Positions 56,366 through 64,000 of a stretch of DNA of 64,000 nt are shown here, piece by piece; position 1 is the first letter of the stretch; the number at the start of each line of letters is the position of its first letter. Source of the stretch: Shewanella schlegeliana (GTDB lineage: Bacteria > Pseudomonadota > Gammaproteobacteria > Enterobacterales > Shewanellaceae); assembly GCF_016765635.1 (NCBI RefSeq), contig NZ_JAESVD010000002.1:124001-188000 (forward strand), read 5' to 3'. A program made the position numbers and the translations under genes. The notes beneath the pieces were generated by a model. It saw only the letters and a list, made by a program, of their open reading frames with translations, searched no databases and had not been told where the DNA came from.

Positions 56366-57715
56366 CTATACCGTCAATAGCAGGAACTCTCGCTCCCATG
56401 AGCTGATCACTCGGCGGTAGTTTTCAAGATCCGCTTGTTTCACTGCGATATAACCGTTAGTGAAGATATCGCCTAAATACTCACGACAAGCCGAGCTTTC
56501 AGCCATAATCGCTAACGCCTCTTCAAGGGTTAATGGCAACGCAGCACCGCCACGAGTCTCATTGGCACGACCTTGTACAGGTGTTGACGGCTTAACATCA
56601 TCAACCATGCCCATGTAGCCACATAGCAAGCTGGCCGCTATCGACAGGTAGCTGTTGGCATCGGCGCCAGCAATACGGTTTTCGATACGTAAGTTTTGTG
56701 GCGATGATTCAGGAATACGTAGACCACAGGTGCGGTTTTCCTCACCCCACTCAAGGTTTACTGGAGCCGAAGCGCCCGGTAGGAAACGGCGAAATGAGTT
56801 AACATTTGGCGCAAATAGCGGCAATAATTCTGGAATAAACTTTTGCAGGCCGCCTATGTAGCTATAAAACAGCGGGCTCTTAGTGCCATCTTCATTTGAG
56901 AAGATATTTTTGCCTGACTTAACATCAACAATACTCTGGTGCAGGTGCATAGCACTGCCCGGCTCGTTAGTCACAGGTTTGGCCATGAAAGTGGCGCACA
57001 CATTATGCTTAAGGGCGGCTTCACGGAGGGTGCGTTTAAAGACAAACACCTGATCGGCGAGAGAGAGTGCGTCACCGTGAGAAAAGTTAATCTCCATCTG
57101 CGCGGTGCCCTCTTCGTGGATCAGAGTATCAATATCGAGCCCCTGCTCTTCACACCAGTCATACATATCTTCAAACAGTGGATCGTACTCATTTGCCGCG
57201 TCGATAGAGAAAGACTGACGACCCGACTCTTGACGGCCTGAACGTCCAACTGGTGGTGTCAGCGGGTGATCGGGATGCTCATTAATACGCGTTAAGTAGA
57301 ACTCCATCTCTGGCGCAACAACTGGCTTCCAACCTTTATCCTCATAAAGCCTTAGGACTTTTTTCAGTAAGTTACGCGGAGACAGTTCGATTGGGTTACC
57401 CATCTTATCGTAGGTATCGTGGATCACCTGAGCGGTGGCTTCGATGGTCCATGGCAATTTAAAGACAGCGTCTTCATCGGGTACACAAACAAAGTCGATA
57501 TCTGCTTCATCAAGCAGTGCATCATAAGATTCGTCATCAACATAGTCGCCCGTCACCGTCTGCAGTAACACGCTCTCAGGCAGGCGCATGCCTTTCTCAT
57601 CGATAAATTTAGCAACGGGAGCAATCTTGCCGCGGGCGATACCCGTCATATCACAGACAACACACTCGACTTCGGTAATTTTTTGTTCTTTTAAATAACT
57701 GACTAATTTTTTCAT
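56366..57715 (-). CDS. puuA: gamma-glutamylputrescine synthetase
   Basis: Glutamine-synthetase-like ligase of 449 residues that joins glutamate to putrescine with ATP. The start KKLVSYLKEQKITEVECVVCDMTGIARGKIAP follows the puuD stop by two bases. Conserved sites are WKPVVAPEMEFYLTRI, EGTAQMEINFSHGDAL, MAKPVTNEPGSAMHLHQS, the ATP-site FLPGASAPVNLEWGEENRTCGLRIPESSPQNLRIENRIAGADANSYL. The frame is open 12 residues further upstream into puuD. It is the entry enzyme of the pathway. Confidence 0.93.
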   Translation of the reverse strand: MKKLVSYLKEQKITEVECVVCDMTGIARGKIAPVAKFIDEKGMRLPESVLLQTVTGDYVDDESYDALLDEADIDFVCVPDEDAVFKLPWTIEATAQVIHDTYDKMGNPIELSPRNLLKKVLRLYEDKGWKPVVAPEMEFYLTRINEHPDHPLTPPVGRSGRQESGRQSFSIDAANEYDPLFEDMYDWCEEQGLDIDTLIHEEGTAQMEINFSHGDALSLADQVFVFKRTLREAALKHNVCATFMAKPVTNEPGSAMHLHQSIVDVKSGKNIFSNEDGTKSPLFYSYIGGLQKFIPELLPLFAPNVNSFRRFLPGASAPVNLEWGEENRTCGLRIPESSPQNLRIENRIAGADANSYLSIAASLLCGYMGMVDDVKPSTPVQGRANETRGGAALPLTLEEALAIMAESSACREYLGDIFTNGYIAVKQADLENYRRVISSWEREFLLLTV

Positions 57716-57717
57716 GT

Positions 57718-58479
57718 TTATTTCACTCTGCTTGCTGCACGGCGTTGGCATGCTTTATTAAAGGCTGCAAAAATAGCGGTATAGAAAGGGCTATCGAGTA
57801 CTTTCCACTCTGGATGCCACTGCACACCTAGTGCAAAATTCTTTGCGTCTTTGACAGAAAAGGCTTCTATCAAACCATCTGTTGCATAAGCTTCTGGCCG
57901 CAACCCAACCCCTAGGCGATCGACACCTTGGGTATGGACAGAGTTCACCTCTGCAGAGCTGCGGCCCCAGGCCTCGTGAAGCAATCCTCCAGGTTCTATT
58001 TGAACTTCATGAGATATACCGTACTGCACCTCTACAGATTTGGTCTTATCTTCTCTGTGTTCAATAAAGCCATCCAATTCATGAAGCTTCTGATGCAAGC
58101 TGCCACCAAAAACAACATTCATCTCTTGAAATCCACGACAGATTGCCAGTACTGGAACACCTGCATCGATTGCCGCCTTAAGCAGCGGTAGAGTGGTCGC
58201 ATCGCGCTTGGGATCATGATGTGTTCCCGCATCACTTGCGGGACCGTCAAAATGGTGAGGCTCAATATTTGAGGGGGAACCGGTGAACAAAATTCCATCC
58301 AGACGAGACAGAACGACTTCTGCAGGGCAATGCCCCAATGAAGGGATAACTAATGGCCAAGCTTGTGTGGCATCCGCTATCGATAATAGGTATTTCTCAC
58401 CTACGATATTAAAGGGGTGCAAGCCTAACTGCTGATTACATGCAGTTACACCGACAACTGCAAGTCCTACTTCCGACAT
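57718..58479 (-). CDS. puuD: gamma-glutamyl-GABA hydrolase
   Basis: Class I amidotransferase-fold hydrolase of 253 residues that splits gamma-glutamyl-GABA into glutamate and GABA. The catalytic Cys114 is in VPVLAICRGFQEMNVVFGGSLHQ, and the His/Glu pair is in GVQWHPEWK. The region ILFTGSPSNIEP is typical. It is the first gene of puuD-puuA. The upstream gap contains PuuR-like half sites. Confidence 0.92.
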   Translation of the reverse strand: MSEVGLAVVGVTACNQQLGLHPFNIVGEKYLLSIADATQAWPLVIPSLGHCPAEVVLSRLDGILFTGSPSNIEPHHFDGPASDAGTHHDPKRDATTLPLLKAAIDAGVPVLAICRGFQEMNVVFGGSLHQKLHELDGFIEHREDKTKSVEVQYGISHEVQIEPGGLLHEAWGRSSAEVNSVHTQGVDRLGVGLRPEAYATDGLIEAFSVKDAKNFALGVQWHPEWKVLDSPFYTAIFAAFNKACQRRAASRVK

Positions 58480-58556
58480 AAAACACCTTCAATCCTTTTC
58501 TTCGTAATTTTTAGAATTATTTTGAATAGTTTTTATCTTGATTTACGAAATCTTGA

Positions 58557-58587
58557 ATAATGAACAGTTATTATCCAAATGTTCATT
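58557..58587. promoter_or_regulatory. putative PuuR operator of puuDA (inverted half sites)
   Basis: ATAATGAACA (58557-58566) and TGTTCATT (58580-58587) face each other. As I recall it, the E. coli PuuR site is AAAATATAATGAACA; the first half site matches its last ten bases and the second its last eight. The position, about 80 bases before puuD, fits repression. Confidence 0.6.
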
Positions 58588-58743
58588 TTTTCACACACTA
58601 CACGGAATCAATTAACTAGGCAATAGAGAAGGTGAAAGGATTGTTAAAAAATATCAAACAAAGGCATAAGGCATTTGATATCAAGAGTTTACCCAAATAG
58701 CTTTTTATAGGTCTTTATACGAAAATTCATATAAATAAGTTTT

Positions 58744-58762
58744 TTATGCATTATATGCATAA
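58744..58762. promoter_or_regulatory. 19-bp palindrome upstream of puuD
   Basis: TTATGCATTATATGCATAA is a perfect palindrome with a three-base centre. Further TTATGCATA-like pieces follow at 58791. It may be an operator for another regulator; the match is by symmetry only. Confidence 0.4.
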
Positions 58763-58905
58763 CAAACAGATCTGATGGCGATCACACTTATGCATAGCGA
58801 ATGCTTTATATTATTTACATAAGAGCATAAAAACAGCATCAGGCAGAATTGCCTAGCGGGTAATATTATACAAATGGAAAAATGCAGAATAATGATATAG
58901 ATAGC

Positions 58906-58953
58906 AAGCTAGTTACCGTAAAGAAATCGATATTCTCTGCGGTAAGCTAGCTT
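58906..58953 (-). promoter_or_regulatory. hairpin downstream of puuR
   Basis: AAGCTAGTTACCG and CGGTAAGCTAGCTT can form a 13-base stem with one bulge and a 21-base loop. It stands just after the puuR stop. There is no T run on the minus strand. Confidence 0.4.
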
Positions 58954-58975
58954 TACAAAAAAAGGAGGAAATCTA

Positions 58976-59524
58976 TTAGAAATTTGCAGGTGTAGTAGCG
59001 CTAACGATACGACAAGCCTCATCATATGGATTACGAAAACGATGGGGAAGCTCACTGTTAAAGTAATAGCTATCGCCCTCTGCTAATTCAAACACTTCTT
59101 CACCCACTGTCAGCTCTAAACGCCCCTCGATAACCATGGCAGCCTCTTGGCCCTCGTGCTTGAGCATTTCGATACCAGTATCAGAACCCGGAGGATAAGT
59201 TTCACTCATGACAGACATGGCGCGATTAGGAAAGTCTCGGCCGATGAGCTTAAAATCCAATACCCCATCACCAATGTCCAACAGTTCATCACTGCGATAC
59301 ACCACTTTTTGTTCAGTCTCTTGTGTATCTTCTATAGAAAAGAACTCCACCAAAGACATAGGTAAACCAGAAAGCACTTTTTTAAGTGAGCTCACCGAAG
59401 GACTAACACTATTTTTCTCGATCATCGAGATAGTGCTATTGGTCACACCGGCGCGCTTAGCCAATTCTCGCTGGGACAAGCCCTTCTCTTTTCTGACCTT
59501 TTTAAGGCTCTCACCAATATCCAA
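58976..59524 (-). CDS. puuR: PuuR-like repressor (XRE-cupin)
   Basis: Cytoplasmic repressor of 182 residues from the chosen TTG (DIGESLKKVRKEKGLSQRELAKRAG). AGGGGA lies six bases before that TTG; the frame is open for 20 residues further, which do not fit the family. The XRE helix-turn-helix is at 8-60 (LSQRELAKRAGVTNSTISMIEKNSVSPSVSSLKKVL). A cupin sensor follows (GQEAAMVIEGRLELTVGEEVFELAEGDSYYFNSELPHRFRNP). It likely represses puuDA and the divergent puuB until putrescine binds. Confidence 0.92.
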   Translation of the reverse strand: MDIGESLKKVRKEKGLSQRELAKRAGVTNSTISMIEKNSVSPSVSSLKKVLSGLPMSLVEFFSIEDTQETEQKVVYRSDELLDIGDGVLDFKLIGRDFPNRAMSVMSETYPPGSDTGIEMLKHEGQEAAMVIEGRLELTVGEEVFELAEGDSYYFNSELPHRFRNPYDEACRIVSATTPANF

Positions 59525-59672
59525 AATCTTTCCCCTAATTGAAGTAATTGTTCTTTGTCTCCAACAATATGTAGAGCAATACAACCCATTCTCGGTACGA
59601 CTAGAGTAGTGTCTTAAAAAATACTAGACCATAACTTCTATCGAGCAATTTGTATTCTACAGGAAAGCGTGT

Positions 59673-59687
59673 TAAAAATAACGAACA
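59673..59687. promoter_or_regulatory. putative PuuR site in the puuR-puuB gap
   Basis: TAAAAATAACGAACA agrees with the recalled E. coli PuuR site at 12 of 15 positions. It lies between the divergent puuR and second puuB genes and could control both. Confidence 0.5.
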
Positions 59688-59770
59688 TCTGTAAATAATT
59701 TATCCCCAACAGTTAAATATATTACTTATACAAGTCCAATTTACAATAAAAACATATATTTGGAGAAATG

Positions 59771-61078
59771 ATGTCAACTAAGAGTCCGGTGCATAGCGAC
59801 CAATATCCTGCATCCTATTACTTCGCAACAGCTAGAGAGCTGCATCAATCACCACGACTAGAGGAGGTGCTAGATGTCGATGTATGTGTGGTCGGCGGAG
59901 GATTCAGTGGCATCAATACGGCAATTGAACTGGCTCAAAAAGGCTTTAGCGTGGCACTTCTTGAGGCTAAGCGTATCGGTTGGGGAGCATCGGGGCGCAA
60001 CGGCGGTGAATTGATCCGTGGCATTGGCCATGACGTTAGCCAGTTTCAAAATATTATCGGTAGCGAAGGGGTTAAAGCCATCGAACAGATGGGATTTGAG
60101 GCGGTCAATATCGTCAGGCAGCGCGTGGCTGAGCACAATATCGATTGTAACTTACAGATGGGCTACTGCGACTTGGCTATACGCCCTCGTCATATGAGGG
60201 AACTTGAAGAAGATTTTGAACACCTCAATAGTATCGGTTACGGCCATAACATGACCTTACTTGATAAGTCTCGGATTGGTGAAGTGATTGGCTCAGATTT
60301 TTATCAAGGTGCTCTCGTTGATATGGCCAGTGGTCATCTGCATCCACTCAACTTAGCCCTCGGCGAGGCTAGAGTTGCTCGTAGTCTAGGCGTTAAGACC
60401 TATGAATATAGCGCTGCCCACAAGATAGTTAAGGGAGATAAACCTAAGGTGATCACTGAGCACGGAGAAGTGAATTGCCAGTATCTAGTCTTAGCGGGTA
60501 ACGCCTATTTAGGACTCGATTTAGAGGAAAACATTGGTAGTAAAATCCTACCAGCAGGTACTTATGTGTTGGCAACAGAGCCTCTGACACAAGAGCAATG
60601 CGATGCCATCATCCCACAAAATATGGCCTTTGCCGACTTAAGGGTCGATCTTGATTATTACCATCTGTCTGAAGACAATCGTCTGCTTTTTGGTGGCTTG
60701 TGTACTTACTCAGGCAAAGATCCTAAAGATATCGAAGCGGCTCTCAGACCGAATATTGAGAAGGTATTTCCACAGCTAAAAGGCGTTCGTATCGATTATG
60801 AATGGGGTGGTATGATGGGCATTGGCGCCAATCGTCTACCACAGATTGGTCGTCTGCCCGATGCCAAGAATATCTTCTATGCCCAGGCCTATGCGGGCCA
60901 TGGCGTGAATGCCACCCATATGGCGGCAAAACTCATCGCCGAGGCTATTACCACCCAAGCCGAGCGGTTTGACATCTTCGCCAAAGTGCCCCATATGACC
61001 TTCCCTGGTGGGCCACACCTACGTTCGCCAATGTTAGCAATGGGCATGCTTTATCATAGGTTTAAGGATATTTTTTAA
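59771..61078 (+). CDS. puuB: gamma-glutamylputrescine oxidoreductase, second copy
   Basis: FAD oxidase of 435 residues from the ATG giving MSTKSPVHSDQ, five bases after GGAG; an ATG one codon earlier is too close. The FAD motif is DVCVVGGGFSGINTAIELAQKGFSVALLEAKRIGWGASGRNGGE. LVDMASGHLHPLNLALGEA and FYAQAYAGHGVNATHMAAKLIAEAI follow. It shares the architecture of the gene at 50494 but is clearly diverged. Its position opposite puuR suggests it is the copy under direct PuuR control. Confidence 0.92.
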   Translation: MSTKSPVHSDQYPASYYFATARELHQSPRLEEVLDVDVCVVGGGFSGINTAIELAQKGFSVALLEAKRIGWGASGRNGGELIRGIGHDVSQFQNIIGSEGVKAIEQMGFEAVNIVRQRVAEHNIDCNLQMGYCDLAIRPRHMRELEEDFEHLNSIGYGHNMTLLDKSRIGEVIGSDFYQGALVDMASGHLHPLNLALGEARVARSLGVKTYEYSAAHKIVKGDKPKVITEHGEVNCQYLVLAGNAYLGLDLEENIGSKILPAGTYVLATEPLTQEQCDAIIPQNMAFADLRVDLDYYHLSEDNRLLFGGLCTYSGKDPKDIEAALRPNIEKVFPQLKGVRIDYEWGGMMGIGANRLPQIGRLPDAKNIFYAQAYAGHGVNATHMAAKLIAEAITTQAERFDIFAKVPHMTFPGGPHLRSPMLAMGMLYHRFKDIF

Positions 61079-61103
61079 TCTCCATTTTTAATCCTGTTCA
61101 ATA

Positions 61104-61131
61104 AAAAAACGGACTTTGTTGTCCGTTTTTT
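61104..61131. terminator. bidirectional terminator after puuB
   Basis: The stem AAAAAACGGAC / GTCCGTTTTTT with a six-base loop serves puuB and the converging racemase gene. Confidence 0.9.
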
Positions 61132-61150
61132 ATTGATGAAGCTGCACAAC

Positions 61151-61843
61151 CTAGGTTAATGCCATATTCACCGCATATTCACAGTGGATCGCAGTCGTAT
61201 CATAGAGAGGCACTTGGGTATCTTGTTGCCCAATTAATAACGCTATCTCAGTACAGCCCAAAATGACTGCTTGAGCCCCCTGCGCATGTAAGTCATTAAC
61301 GATATCTAAATATTGCTGCTTTGAGCTGGGGTTAATCACGCCTCGACATAACTCCTCATAAATAACATGGTGCACAACATCGCGATCCGCTTCATTTGGA
61401 ACAATCACGTCTATACCAAATTGGTTTATCAGGCGGCTTTTATAGAAATCTTGCTCCATAGTAAAGCGAGTCCCTAACAGGCCCACTTTAGTGACACCGT
61501 TAGCCAAGAGCTTTGCTGCAGTTGCATCGGCAATATGTAAGATGGGTATTGAGAGCTGAGCCTGGATCTCATCAGCCACCTTATGCATTGTATTAGTACA
61601 GATTAATAAAAAATCAGCACCACCTGCTGCAACATTTTTAGCGGCAGCAGACAAGATATCGACAGTTTCTTGCCACTTCCCCGCATGCTGTAACCTTTCA
61701 ATTTCTGCGAAATCAACACTGTAGAGGCACACTTTTGCAGAATGCAAACCACCGAGCCTTGCCTTTACACCTTCATTAACCGCCTTGTAATAACTGGAGG
61801 TTGACTCCCAACTCATACCGCCTAACATGCCTATCGTTTTCAT
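61151..61843 (-). CDS. aspartate/glutamate racemase family protein
   Basis: Cytoplasmic PLP-independent racemase of 230 residues. The start KTIGMLGGMSWESTSSYYKAVNEGVKARLGGLHSAKV is the YgeA pattern. The two catalytic cysteines are in DFLLICTNTMHKVAD and AVILGCTEIALLIG. Substrate could be aspartate, glutamate or another amino acid. It stands alone next to the puu cluster without an evident link. Confidence 0.88.
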   Translation of the reverse strand: MKTIGMLGGMSWESTSSYYKAVNEGVKARLGGLHSAKVCLYSVDFAEIERLQHAGKWQETVDILSAAAKNVAAGGADFLLICTNTMHKVADEIQAQLSIPILHIADATAAKLLANGVTKVGLLGTRFTMEQDFYKSRLINQFGIDVIVPNEADRDVVHHVIYEELCRGVINPSSKQQYLDIVNDLHAQGAQAVILGCTEIALLIGQQDTQVPLYDTTAIHCEYAVNMALT

Positions 61844-61886
61844 TATATTACGTCTCTATATTTGCTCTATACAAGGTGAATGACTT

Positions 61887-62432
61887 CTATTTAGCCTCTT
61901 GCATACTACGGTATGATCTATGCTCAAGTTGATCTTGAGTCAATCCAAACTGAGCCGCTAAGTCCACCAGCTCTGCTCGATAAATCTCTAACGAGTCTTC
62001 ATCATCGGTCATGATAGCGAACTCGGCAAAATCGCCTAGCCCAGCTAAATGATCAAGCGTGATATGGAACTTACCAACAAAGTAGATACTGCGCTGCTTA
62101 GTCATCTGCAAGCATACCTGATACCCCATGGTTTCAAGCATGCTCTTAGCACTTTTTGCATCGGTGATATTAGAGGCCTGACAGCGATCTGCATCCGGCC
62201 CCTTAACTATCCAAAGCTTAATACCCGACGGCTCACATTCACGTATACAAACACTCTTATGCTGAGCTAAAAGCTGCTGTGTAGGCGTATCGAAATAACA
62301 ATCAGACTCGATATTATCTTCAAACATGACCTCATATTCTATCGAATTAAGTACCGCTAAGAATGCAACCCGGCACGCCAAACGGTACTTTAACTCGACT
62401 TCAAACTGACCTTTAAAGTGCTTATGGCTCAT
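61887..62432 (-). CDS. CYTH domain protein (class IV adenylate cyclase-like)
   Basis: Protein of 181 residues. The CYTH signature E-x-E-x-K is seen as FEVELKYRL. Charged strands of the triphosphate tunnel follow (CIRECEPSGIKLWIVKGP, KQRSIYFVGKFHITLDHLAGLGDFAEFAIM). The family includes CyaB-type cyclases and thiamine triphosphatases, so the substrate is a triphosphate but cannot be named. The C terminus (FGLTQDQLEHRSYRSMQ) is as in CyaB. Confidence 0.8.
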   Translation of the reverse strand: MSHKHFKGQFEVELKYRLACRVAFLAVLNSIEYEVMFEDNIESDCYFDTPTQQLLAQHKSVCIRECEPSGIKLWIVKGPDADRCQASNITDAKSAKSMLETMGYQVCLQMTKQRSIYFVGKFHITLDHLAGLGDFAEFAIMTDDEDSLEIYRAELVDLAAQFGLTQDQLEHRSYRSMQEAK

Positions 62433-62566
62433 AGATTGTTACTCTCACTAAGACTTACTAACTTTTCACATAGTTCTCACTCAGCAGCAATAATATCCTT
62501 TTTATATTCAATAGCTAGCAACGGAGTTCAAGCTTCTTGATTAATTAGCTTCACTAGTCAAAAGCA

Positions 62567-63103
62567 TCACCAATACTCAGCGTTATTAAGCGCAGACACA
62601 CAGGTGCAGCGACCACTTATTGGCTGCAGCGCATCCGCAGTAAGTGATTGCCCAAGCCAGCCTTCTGGGTAGGTCATAGCAAGTGGCGCCTTAATGATAT
62701 CTTCACTAATCTGCTTAAAGCCGACTTTTGAGTAGTAGTTGGGATCGCCATAGGTAAAAGCGAGTTCAACGCCCTTTCGCGCTAAGGTCTCTAGGCCAAA
62801 CTTAATCAGTTTCTGGCCGACGCCTTGGCGTTGAAAATCGGGGTGAACAGCGACCGGCGACAAAATAAATGCATCGATGCCAGTTTCAAAAGTTAACCTT
62901 GAAAAGATGATACTGCCTGCCAGTTTATTATCTTCTGTTGCAACAAAAATAAACAGGTCATCACTGTCAGTAGTGCTCATTAGATCCTTGGTTAACTCAC
63001 CTATTACCTGACCTTCATCGGCGCCTTCTGAGTCAGTAAAAGTTTCATTGAAAAGCTGCGAGATCTCTTCAGTGTTATTTGCATCGTAAGCCGTAAAATT
63101 CAT
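62567..63103 (-). CDS. GNAT family N-acetyltransferase
   Basis: Protein of 178 residues with the GNAT acetyl-CoA site VAVHPDFQRQGVGQKLIKFGLETL and the following ELAFTYGDPNYYSKVGFKQI. The latter pattern is typical of the YhbS-like group. The substrate is not known. The tail carries two cysteines (SGRCTCVSALNNAEYW). It is separated from both neighbours by about 100 bases or more. Confidence 0.85.
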   Translation of the reverse strand: MNFTAYDANNTEEISQLFNETFTDSEGADEGQVIGELTKDLMSTTDSDDLFIFVATEDNKLAGSIIFSRLTFETGIDAFILSPVAVHPDFQRQGVGQKLIKFGLETLARKGVELAFTYGDPNYYSKVGFKQISEDIIKAPLAMTYPEGWLGQSLTADALQPISGRCTCVSALNNAEYW

Positions 63104-63203
63104 CTCTATTTACCTAACCTTCTTCTTAATTTAAAACTATTAATCTAAAATCGTTAATCTAAAACCATTAATCGAAACCAAAACGATATTGAGCCTTTAG
63201 TCA

Positions 63204-63968
63204 TTACATCTTCTTTAAAATCAACATTTGGTAGTCAAACTTACCTTGCCGCTTATGGAATATTTCTAGCTCCCTTTTAACGTCAGCTAGCGCCTTTGAA
63301 TTTGGCATCATCGTCTCTAACTCATCGACTCGCCCTTTAAGCGGCGCGTAATAATCACTCCACGCTTGCTCACTCAGAGGAAAGCTATCAATCAACTCAT
63401 ATCCCGCCTGTTTAGCTTGCTCGATACGCTGTTTTGCACTGACCATATCGGGATACTCTTGTAGCCAAAACTCACGCAGCTCATCACTGGGAGTATCGCT
63501 ACTCCAGACTAAATCACTGAGCACTAAATACCCTTGCGCTTTAATATATGGCTTCCAATCTTTAAGGGCTTGCTCTACCCCCATGATATAAGCGCCACCT
63601 TCACACCAGATAACATCAAACTGACACGGCTCAAACGGCAACTCGGTCATGCTTGCACACACAGTGTTCACTCTTTGTTTGAGCGCTTTATCCAAGCTTT
63701 TATTCAAACTATTCAGGCTCGACTCATCATTATCCAGTGCCGTAATCGTAAACACTGAGTGCTGCGCCAATACGCGAGTCGCAATCCCCCTGCCACAACC
63801 TATCTCTAGCAGCTCCCCCGAGTTAAACGGTTCAGCCTTGAGTGATTCAGTGCTCGATAAAACGGCTTTGAGCGCCGTTAATGAATCCGCCTCCGTACCA
63901 GGGCCTAACCTTTCGAGCCCGTCAAAGATCAGCTCAAAATCTGCCATATACAGCTCATGCTCATTCAT
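63204..63968 (-). CDS. SAM-dependent class I methyltransferase
   Basis: Protein of 254 residues. SAM motif I is LLEIGCGRGIATRVLAQ, motif II region is ITALDNDESSLNSLNKSL, and the post-motif is FDVIWCEGGAYIMGVEQALKDWKPYIKAQGYLVLSDLVW. The C-terminal half forms helices (MVSAKQRIEQAKQAGYELIDSFPLSEQAWSDYYAPLKGRVDEL). It resembles small-molecule methyltransferases of the Methyltransf_11/25 kind; the substrate is not known. The gene is complete with its ATG 32 bases from the window end. Confidence 0.85.
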   Translation of the reverse strand: MNEHELYMADFELIFDGLERLGPGTEADSLTALKAVLSSTESLKAEPFNSGELLEIGCGRGIATRVLAQHSVFTITALDNDESSLNSLNKSLDKALKQRVNTVCASMTELPFEPCQFDVIWCEGGAYIMGVEQALKDWKPYIKAQGYLVLSDLVWSSDTPSDELREFWLQEYPDMVSAKQRIEQAKQAGYELIDSFPLSEQAWSDYYAPLKGRVDELETMMPNSKALADVKRELEIFHKRQGKFDYQMLILKKM

Positions 63969-64000
63969 ATCTTTTGATAACCATTTAAGCCTTAACGCTT

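Larger units (their letters stand above)
58480..58975. other. 496-base regulatory gap between puuD and puuR
   Basis: No gene is supported in this AT-rich stretch. It contains an inverted pair of PuuR-like half sites (58557-58587), a 19-base palindrome (58744-58762), and a hairpin near the end of puuR (58906-58953). The puuD promoter must lie in the left part. Confidence 0.55.

Overview
The window looks like a chromosomal segment of a marine gammaproteobacterium, most likely a Shewanella. The reasons are the gene order tyrS / mepM-anmK, the rpsU-yqeY-dnaG-rpoD operon, the ErpA-ClC neighbourhood, the secretion pair GspA/GspB, several c-type cytochromes, and a repeat family ending in TACCAATCAGTATAA. 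I worked from sequence reading and remembered families only. No database search was run.

Layout. 1-5 kb: a truncated NTF2-like gene, a small secreted protein, tyrS, an M23 peptidase and anmK. 4.9-14.3 kb: a membrane-bound CadC-type regulator with a beta-propeller, divergent from a TonB receptor, a secreted S9 peptidase and an alkaline phosphatase; this reads as one peptide/phosphate scavenging locus. 14.5-18.5 kb: DUF2750, a small membrane protein, erpA, a DUF6776-type protein and a ClC-family protein lacking several hallmark residues. 19.2-21.6 kb: a sulfite-dehydrogenase-like operon (molybdenum enzyme plus three mono-haem cytochromes). 21.8-26.3 kb: Bax-like glucosaminidase, lgt, then an AT-rich pair made of ApbE (flavin transferase) and a di-haem lipoprotein that carries an ApbE-type flavinylation motif. 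26.4-41.2 kb: pyrB, hemL, nhaD, gspAB, cca, lpp convergent with an L,D-transpeptidase, rlmA, uppP, folK/folB, plsY and tsaD. 41.4-46.0 kb: the macromolecular-synthesis operon with seven 17-bp tandem repeats just before dnaG. 46.2-47.3 kb: a tRNA-Ile(CAU) gene followed by five tRNA 3'-half copies, the first four each followed by a clear terminator hairpin, then a 313-bp MITE-like element. 47.4-61.1 kb: a 41-residue membrane-protein ORF and a complete putrescine import and gamma-glutamyl catabolism cluster (potFGHI, puuA, puuD, puuR, two puuB copies, gabD, gabT) with PuuR-like sites. 61.1-64 kb: racemase, CYTH, GNAT and methyltransferase genes.

The strongest candidates for something undescribed are (1) the tRNA-Ile2 3'-half array, which contains two identical promoter-body-terminator units that could make roughly 75-nt tRNA-like RNAs, (2) the ApbE / di-haem lipoprotein pair as a possible flavocytochrome system, and (3) the 17-bp repeat block in front of dnaG.
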